From Phycisphaerales bacterium (lineage in GTDB: Bacteria > Planctomycetota > Phycisphaerae > WQYP01): a stretch of DNA of 32,985 nucleotides. A model generated the notes under the pieces. The model worked only from the letters and a program-made list of their open reading frames with translations. It ran no database searches and was not told the origin of the DNA. Shown here one piece after another: positions 27,740-32,985 of this stretch (position 1 is the stretch's first letter; the number at the start of each line of letters is the position of its first letter). Made by a program: the position numbers and the translations under genes. The stretch lies in contig DAHVEJ010000023.1 of the NCBI GenBank assembly GCA_027313145.1, positions 1-32,985 on the forward strand, given 5' to 3'.

Positions 27740-28771
27740 ATGAAATCAGAGACCCTGCCAACTCAACGCCTCGGTAAGCCCCTGGCAGATAGTGTGCTGC
27801 TGGATGTTAAAAATTTGTCGGTGGCGTTTCCCATCCGCAGCGGCCTGCTGCAAAGCGTCAGTGGGCGAATTCAGGCGGTTAATAATATATCGCTGGCGAT
27901 TAAGCCGCGGGAAACCCTGGGCCTTGTAGGCGAGTCCGGCTGCGGAAAAACTACCGCGGGCCGCGCCATTCTTCGCTTAATTCCCAAGGGCACCGCTGTT
28001 ATTTCCGGGCAGGTACGTTTTGAAGGAACCGATATTTACGCCGCCCGGCCTGCGGAACTCCGGGCGTTGCGGCGGCATATTCAGGTTATTTTTCAGGACC
28101 CCGTTGGTTCGTTAAACCCGCGTATGACCGTGGGGGCGATGATTGGTGAACCCCTGTTGGTTCATCGGTTGGCACCCAAGCCGGAAATTCCCGCCCGCGT
28201 GCAGGAGATTTTGCAAAAAGTCGGCTTTTCTGGTGATGTCATCAACCGCTATCCCCATGAATTTTCCGGCGGCCAACGCCAGCGCATCGGCATTGCCCGG
28301 GCGCTGGCGTTAAATCCCCGGTTGATTGTATGTGATGAACCGGTGTCGGCATTAGATGTTTCCATTCAGGCCCAGGTGCTTAATTTGTTAAGTGATCTGC
28401 AAAGTGAAATGGGGCTATCGTATCTATTTATCGCGCACAATTTGGCCGTGGTGGAACATTTTTCTGATCGCATTGCGGTGATGTACCTGGGCAGAATTGT
28501 TGAAACCGCCGCCGCCCGTACCCTCACGCGCTCTGCGAAACATCCTTACACCCAGGCGTTGCTTTCCGCGGTGCCCAAGCCGGAAGTGGATCGGAAGGAA
28601 CAGCGCATGGTGCTTCAGGGCGAAGTGCCCAGCCCGGCCAATCCACCGTCCGGATGCCCGTTTCACCCACGCTGCCCGATCGCAGTGGAACGCTGTAAAC
28701 GGGAAATGCCACCCATGGAAATCAAAGGCGACGATCCCACACATCTCGCGGCCTGCTGGGAAACCCGGTAA
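27740..28771 (+). CDS. Peptide ABC transporter ATP-binding protein, DppF/OppF type
   Basis: This 343-residue ATPase pairs with the DppD-type protein. It has Walker A GESGCGKT at 64-71, signature FSGGQRQR at 175-182, and Walker B LIVCDEPV at 195-202. [11 protein letters not shown] near the end is the family's Cys-rich tail. I chose the ATG with GGAG six bases ahead (27740) rather than an earlier in-frame start at 27689. It is the last gene of the operon; a sigma70-like promoter for the glycosyltransferases starts 76 bp later. The combination DppD plus DppF indicates the importer uses a heterodimeric ATPase. Confidence 0.95.
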   Translation: MKSETLPTQRLGKPLADSVLLDVKNLSVAFPIRSGLLQSVSGRIQAVNNISLAIKPRETLGLVGESGCGKTTAGRAILRLIPKGTAVISGQVRFEGTDIYAARPAELRALRRHIQVIFQDPVGSLNPRMTVGAMIGEPLLVHRLAPKPEIPARVQEILQKVGFSGDVINRYPHEFSGGQRQRIGIARALALNPRLIVCDEPVSALDVSIQAQVLNLLSDLQSEMGLSYLFIAHNLAVVEHFSDRIAVMYLGRIVETAAARTLTRSAKHPYTQALLSAVPKPEVDRKEQRMVLQGEVPSPANPPSGCPFHPRCPIAVERCKREMPPMEIKGDDPTHLAACWETR

Positions 28772-28846
28772 CCCTTGGCCTTCGCGTGCCGCCCACCCTG
28801 AAAAAATACGAACAACTGACGGGATTTCGACGCGGATTGCCGGCAA

Positions 28847-28876
28847 TTGTTTTTGCCTATTGTGTCATGCTATAAT
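28847..28876 (+). promoter_or_regulatory. Sigma70-like promoter for the glycosyltransferase genes
   Basis: TTGTTT at 28847-28852 and TATAAT at 28871-28876 are separated by 18 bases, close to the sigma70 consensus. It precedes the first glycosyltransferase. An in-frame TTG coincides with the -35 box and so is unlikely to be the true start of that gene. Confidence 0.6.
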
Positions 28877-28969
28877 AAGTGTCGCCCACTCGGGAAGACT
28901 CCTTGGGGCGTGGAGCGACTTGGTTGGCATGGCTGTGGCTTTCCGGACGATTCGGCACCATGGTTGCTC

Positions 28970-30046
28970 ATGGGGTGGTTAGTTGTCGGGCCTGTTTGCG
29001 AGTATTTTGTGGGACCGCGCATCTCTATATGTATTCCAACGCATAACCGTGCAGACTTATTGCAGCGGGCGCTGGAGAGCCTTGCCGCAATTGAACCATG
29101 CCCGGATATGACTTGGGAAATTATTATCGTCGCAAATTGCTGCACCGATGATACGCTGCGCGTGGCCGATGCCTTCAAAAGGCGGATATCCGCACATGTG
29201 GTGACACTGGGCGAGGCGGAACCTGGTGTCGTGGCGGCGCGAAATCGGGCGTTGCGGCATGCCTGCGGAGACATCATCGCTTTTTTGGATGATGATGTGG
29301 TAGTTCATCCCCAGTGGCTGTGTGAACTTGTAAAAGTGTTTAATTCCGAAAAGCCCGATGTGCTGGTGGGCCGAATCTATCTGGATTGGCATAAGTTGTC
29401 ACGGCCGAAGTGGTTCGACGCCCGTATGGGGCAGTATCTGGCGCAAGTTGATCTCGGCGAAGATCCCATGCTTTTGCAGAACCCGTTGGGGGCGGGTGCC
29501 AATCTGGCGATAACCCGGGACATGCTGCAACGTATCGGGGGATTTTGTTGTCCGTTGGAACGTTGCGGCAAACGCACGGCGGGAGAGGATACCGATATGA
29601 TCGCGCGGGCGATGGCTGCCAAAGGCCGGGTGCTTTATGCTCCCAGTGTGAAGGTAGATCATTACGTGGCACCGGCAAGATTGACTGTGAAGTATCTGCG
29701 CCGGGTGGCGTTTGATGTCGGCATGGCCGAGTATCTCATGTCGCCGCATATCAAGCCCCGAGAACTGGTGGTCAATCTGGTTAAGAAAATTCCGCGTTGG
29801 TTGGAACGTTCTCTGCGCTGGCTGCTGATATTTCCGTTTAATCAGCGGGCGGCTGCGCAGTTGCAGGTAAGCTTGGCCAAAACGCGGGGAAACATCGTGG
29901 GAATCATACTTTGTGCCTGGCGGGGTTTACTGCGGCAATCCGTCAAGCCGCCCGTTTTCCGAAGTTTGCCGGAACTGTCGGCCACCATTGCTGCCGGCAA
30001 TTTGGCGGCACCGCCGGATCAATTAATTGCCGGTCCGCATAGATAA
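28970..30046 (+). CDS. Family 2 glycosyltransferase
   Basis: This enzyme (358 residues from the chosen ATG) transfers sugar from a nucleotide-sugar donor. The GT-A fold begins ISICIPTHNRADLL near residue 18. The metal-binding motif is FLDDDV with Asp107-109. The acceptor or base region TAGEDTD has Glu206 and Asp207. The segment VANCCTDDT replaces the usual NGSTD with a cysteine pair. The C-terminus is basic and amphipathic (KKIPRWLERSLRWLLIFP) and may contact membrane. I chose ATG 28970 because the in-frame TTG at 28847 lies in the promoter; the true start could be elsewhere between about 28885 and 29010. The next gene starts 77 bp later, so they are probably a polysaccharide or glycolipid pair. 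Confidence 0.87.
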   Translation: MGWLVVGPVCEYFVGPRISICIPTHNRADLLQRALESLAAIEPCPDMTWEIIIVANCCTDDTLRVADAFKRRISAHVVTLGEAEPGVVAARNRALRHACGDIIAFLDDDVVVHPQWLCELVKVFNSEKPDVLVGRIYLDWHKLSRPKWFDARMGQYLAQVDLGEDPMLLQNPLGAGANLAITRDMLQRIGGFCCPLERCGKRTAGEDTDMIARAMAAKGRVLYAPSVKVDHYVAPARLTVKYLRRVAFDVGMAEYLMSPHIKPRELVVNLVKKIPRWLERSLRWLLIFPFNQRAAAQLQVSLAKTRGNIVGIILCAWRGLLRQSVKPPVFRSLPELSATIAAGNLAAPPDQLIAGPHR

Positions 30047-30122
30047 CTCGGATTCGGCCGCTTGAGAATTACCAATGGTTCCGGGAAAATGACGTTCTCC
30101 ACCATACAATGGCCAACGCCGT

Positions 30123-32513
30123 ATGGTCAGAAATGCCTGGAATTCTTTTATGACCTCAACAACCCGCACTGGCTATTGTAGTTTGCCCGCCCCGGCCGGC
30201 GTGGCGGATGGCAAAGCGCGGGTGTGTATCGCATCCCCTGATATCTCCGGCCCGATTAAAAATGGTGGCATCGGCAGCGCCTACAAGGCCCTGGCTATGG
30301 CCTTGGCGCGTGGCGGACATGAGGTCACCATTTTGTATCCGCATGGCACGCATTCTGATGATGGCCCGATTAGCCGATGGATTGAATTTTATGCCGCGCA
30401 CGGCATAAAGTTCATCCCGCTTTCGTTGCCCGCCTGTACCACGCTGGAAGGCAGTAAGGCGATGAGCCTGAGCTACATTGTTTTTGAGTATTTTCGCACG
30501 TGTGCGTCGCGCTATGATGTTGTTCATTTTCCGGAATGGCTGGCGTTGGGTTACTACAGTATTTTGGGAAAAAAGCAGGCTTTGATTCTGCGGAACAGCA
30601 CGATTGTCCTGGGCTTGCACAGCCCGCACCTGTGGAATATGCGCTATAACAATGAACCCGTGTTCGATGCGGATATTTTGACCCTGGATTTTATGGAGCG
30701 CCAATGCGCCGCATTGGCGGATGTCGTTGTCAGCCCCAGCGCCTACATGGTTCACTGGTGTCAGAGCCAAGGGTGGACGTTTCCGCGTGACACTTATGTA
30801 CAACCTTATGTTGTGCCTGCGGGGACGGGGCTGGTGAAGCCCGGCCATGCGGTCCAAACCGCGATTACCGAGATTGTGTTTTTCGGGCGACTGGATATCC
30901 GCAAAGGGTTGCACCTGTTTTGCGATGCGATAGATCAATCCCCTCTGCGTAACAGGCCGGATGTTACCGTTGTATTTCTGGGCCGGTCGGCGGACATCAA
31001 TGGATTAAACTCAGCCGAAGTCGTTCGCCGGAGAAGTAAAAAGTGGCAGTGCCCGGTGAAGCTGATAACGGATTTGGGACGTGATGAGGCGGTGGAATAT
31101 CTGCGCGGGTCGGGGCGGTTGGCGGTGATCGCGTCATTGGCGGATAATTCTCCCAATACCGTATATGAATGCCTGTCCAACGGCATTGCATTTATCGCCT
31201 TGCGTACTGGCGGCATTCCGGAAGTTATTGCCGCCGAGGATTGGCCGCGCGTGCTTTGCGATGCGGACGTTGCCGCGTTAGCGGTGCATCTGGAGCAGGC
31301 ATTGGACAATCCCCCGGCTCCAGCGCATCCGGCTATGGATTTTGCGGCCAATGAAGAAACTTGGAATCGGTGGCACGCGCATTTTGCGCAGGCCGACGCC
31401 ATGTGTGAAAAAACCACCGCCGGCGGGACTTTTATAGCAAAGGCCTGTGCCACCGAACAAAAAGCGGCCTGTACAAGCTCCCAGATAAACGCCGGGGATG
31501 CGGCCGAGAGATCACATTGGCCATCGGCGGGGAGCCTGGCACGCCCCGGCGAGATGGGCGATGGCACTTTGCCGATGGACGCATCCGCCCAGGCTCCCTT
31601 GCTTAGCGTTTGTCTAGTGCAGCATGGTGCCCAAAACCAGACCCTATCGGCCATTGGCAGCCTCCACGCACAGGATTATGCTTCTATGCAGTTTATTCTG
31701 CTGCTTAAATCGACTGGCGGGGCCGACAATGGCAACTTGGTGCCGGAAGAGGAAAAGCGGCTTCTGGCCGACGGCTGGAAAATTCTTTATTTTACAGAGT
31801 CGGCTGGCAAATCTCCTTATGATTTCGCCGCGCACTATGCGCAAGGCGCGATGCTGCTGCTGATGGACGACAGCGTGTGTCTGGCACCACACGCATTGCG
31901 CACGCTGGTAAATGCGATGCAGGCAGGCACCGCGGATATTCTGACCAGTGCCGTAGGCCTGTTTAAGGAAGCTCCCACGCCGGATGATAATGCTGTGCCG
32001 CAGCGAATTCGATTATTCTCCGGCAGTCCGGCGGCGGGATTATACAGAAATGTTTTCGGCGGCCACGCGGTATTAATGACGGCGGCGGCATATAAAGCGC
32101 TTGGCGGATTTCGTCCGCCAACACAGGATTCACAAAAAATTTCAGATCATGCCGCCTGGTGGGCGTTCTATGCGCGGGCGGCCCTGTCTCCCTTGAGGAT
32201 GCAGTGTATTCCTATCCCGGTACTGCGGGCATGCGAGGCGGAACATACCGATACCGGTACATCGGAGATTGAATATTTGCTGGCGGATATTTATCGCCAA
32301 CAGCTTGATCCCAAACTCTCTCTTCTGCCGCTATTTGCCCGTGGTATGAAGCGTAAGGCGGATATGGTCCTGCCACTTTGGACGGGCCAGGGGCCGGTGC
32401 GTATCGGGTTGCGGCGGGAGATATCGCAGACCATGAAGGATATTCGCCGCAAAACCAGGCGGATTCGCTATATAATTAAGGGAAAACCACTGCCTGGGAC
32501 GCCGTCCAAGTGA
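30123..32513 (+). CDS. Two-domain glycosyltransferase: GT4 plus GT2-like
   Basis: This 796-residue protein has two halves. Residues about 30-430 are a family 4 (GT-B) glycosyltransferase: an N-terminal CIASPDISGPIKNGGIGSA region for acceptor binding, EIVFFGRLDIRKGL at the start of the donor domain, and NSPNTVYECLSNGI then GGIPEVI in its nucleotide-binding part. After a low-complexity linker of about 50 residues, a GT2-like domain starts near 490 (LLSVCLVQHG). Its DxD is weakened: LLLMDDSVCLAP near residue 580, and the later acidic motif is not recognisable, so this half may be non-catalytic. A basic tail ends the protein. ATG 30150 with GGAA ahead is an alternative start. It follows the family 2 enzyme. 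Confidence 0.85.
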   Translation: MVRNAWNSFMTSTTRTGYCSLPAPAGVADGKARVCIASPDISGPIKNGGIGSAYKALAMALARGGHEVTILYPHGTHSDDGPISRWIEFYAAHGIKFIPLSLPACTTLEGSKAMSLSYIVFEYFRTCASRYDVVHFPEWLALGYYSILGKKQALILRNSTIVLGLHSPHLWNMRYNNEPVFDADILTLDFMERQCAALADVVVSPSAYMVHWCQSQGWTFPRDTYVQPYVVPAGTGLVKPGHAVQTAITEIVFFGRLDIRKGLHLFCDAIDQSPLRNRPDVTVVFLGRSADINGLNSAEVVRRRSKKWQCPVKLITDLGRDEAVEYLRGSGRLAVIASLADNSPNTVYECLSNGIAFIALRTGGIPEVIAAEDWPRVLCDADVAALAVHLEQALDNPPAPAHPAMDFAANEETWNRWHAHFAQADAMCEKTTAGGTFIAKACATEQKAACTSSQINAGDAAERSHWPSAGSLARPGEMGDGTLPMDASAQAPLLSVCLVQHGAQNQTLSAIGSLHAQDYASMQFILLLKSTGGADNGNLVPEEEKRLLADGWKILYFTESAGKSPYDFAAHYAQGAMLLLMDDSVCLAPHALRTLVNAMQAGTADILTSAVGLFKEAPTPDDNAVPQRIRLFSGSPAAGLYRNVFGGHAVLMTAAAYKALGGFRPPTQDSQKISDHAAWWAFYARAALSPLRMQCIPIPVLRACEAEHTDTGTSEIEYLLADIYRQQLDPKLSLLPLFARGMKRKADMVLPLWTGQGPVRIGLRREISQTMKDIRRKTRRIRYIIKGKPLPGTPSK

Positions 32514-32557
32514 GTTAGAAGGAGGGCTTGACTCCGCGAACGCCGCGCAACCATCCT

Positions 32558-32653
32558 GATCCACAGATGGGCACAGATGAACGACAAAGTAACGCAAACG
32601 TGTATTGCAAACCTCCAGACGAAAATCTGCGCAATCTATGAAATCTGTGGATC
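32558..32653. repeat. Inverted repeat with 11-bp arms
   Basis: GATCCACAGAT at 32558-32568 and ATCTGTGGATC at 32643-32653 are exact reverse complements. Several degenerate CACAGAT/AATCTG pieces lie between them, suggesting an extended hairpin of about 96 bases. I recall similar CACAGAT-type intergenic blocks in environmental planctomycete-like genomes. Confidence 0.65.
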
Positions 32654-32709
32654 GCTACAGCCCGCTCGGCCATGGATAATACTTTGTTGCATAGTCAAGA
32701 GCAGTTTAG

Positions 32710-32771
32710 GTACCGCGGGCGTCCTGTCTACTTTTGCCGTGTTTCCGATGCAGGCAAGATGCCTGCGGTAC
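32710..32771. repeat. Head-to-head pair of a 21-bp element
   Basis: GTACCGCGGGCGTCCTGTCT (32710-32729) and the reverse complement of 32751-32771 match at all but five of 21 positions, and every difference is a transition. The right element also contains GCAGGCA-AGA-TGCCTGC (32750-32766), a perfect 7-bp stem of its own. Two copies in opposite orientation about 20 bp apart form a small inverted-repeat unit. Confidence 0.65.
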
Positions 32772-32966
32772 AACGGATTTCATCGCTGGTTTGTCCCAGT
32801 GAGAGGAGATCGGAGTATATGCCGTTGGGTGCCCTATGAACGGCTACTACAATATTAGGCCGTAATGTCCTGCCGTTGCGTCGTTGTGGTGAACCCGTAG
32901 TTAATCCACCAGGGCGAAATCATATAGAGAAGTAGACATGTCTTAGATTAAATAATATTCGTTTTT

Positions 32967-32985
32967 ATGGATTTGCGCCAGCTGC
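32967..32985 (+). CDS. Possible start of a gene cut by the window end
   Basis: ATGGATTTGCGCCAGCTGC would encode MDLRQL and runs off the window. No Shine-Dalgarno is visible in the AT-rich sequence ahead. MDLRQL is a common start for several unrelated families, so no function can be given. Confidence 0.2.

Larger units (their letters stand above)
32514..32966. other. Intergenic region with nested inverted repeats
   Basis: This 453-bp stretch has no convincing gene. It contains two inverted-repeat blocks, listed separately, and AT-rich sequence near the end (TTAGATTAAATAATATT) ahead of a possible start codon. No tRNA is visible. Confidence 0.5.

Noticed and set aside
28847-28969. In-frame TTG start giving 41 extra residues to the family 2 glycosyltransferase
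   Set aside because: The TTG is the -35 box of a good promoter and the TATAAT lies downstream of it, so the codon would precede the transcript start.

Overview
The window is moderately GC-rich bacterial chromosome. It combines ordinary housekeeping genes (lipA, trpF, citrate synthase, an oligopeptide-type ABC operon), wide intergenic spaces full of small degenerate repeats, and long inverted repeats around intergenic palindromes. The overall look is of a PVC-group bacterium, perhaps a planctomycete of the Phycisphaerae kind. That placement is an inference from style and gene content; no rRNA or other marker is present.

Layout. (1) 307-1966, minus strand: trpF followed by lipA. (2) 2417-16864, plus strand: a 14.5 kb defence or restriction island. 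It has a very large Eco57I/type IIG-like adenine methyltransferase, split by an apparent one-base frameshift in a G6 run. Then come a second large N6-adenine methyltransferase, a small PD-(D/E)XK nuclease candidate overlapping it by ATGA, a YwgA-like protein with a COG1078-type HD phosphohydrolase, a 49-residue protein with a perfect Shine-Dalgarno, and a 1119-residue PLD-SNF2 helicase. (3) 16865-17950: about 1.1 kb without a convincing gene, holding a 9-bp-period degenerate repeat and flanking direct repeats. (4) 17987-19738: a lipoprotein with two YYFDP-type repeats, then an M20 peptidase. (5) 19739-20100: a diverged tandem duplication with a 136-bp offset. (6) 20101-21387: citrate synthase. 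(7) 21434-28771: a six-gene dipeptide/oligopeptide ABC transporter operon with two DppC-type permeases and a membrane-anchored binding protein. (8) 28970-32513: two glycosyltransferases, the second a two-domain protein, behind a good sigma70-like promoter. (9) 32514-32985: inverted repeats and possibly the first codons of another gene.

How the genes may work together. In the island, two methyltransferases could mark self DNA at different sites. The PLD-SNF2 helicase and the PD-(D/E)XK protein are the candidate motor and nucleases, and the HD protein could hydrolyse nucleotides. The island lacks the hallmark proteins of BREX (PglZ, BrxC/PglY) and DISARM (DUF1998 DrmB), and I do not recognise the whole gene set as a named system. 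A 378-bp gap splits it into two blocks: methyltransferases plus nuclease, and YwgA/HD/small protein/helicase. The peptide transporter, the M20 peptidase and citrate synthase together fit an organism that imports and uses peptides, but that link is only contextual.
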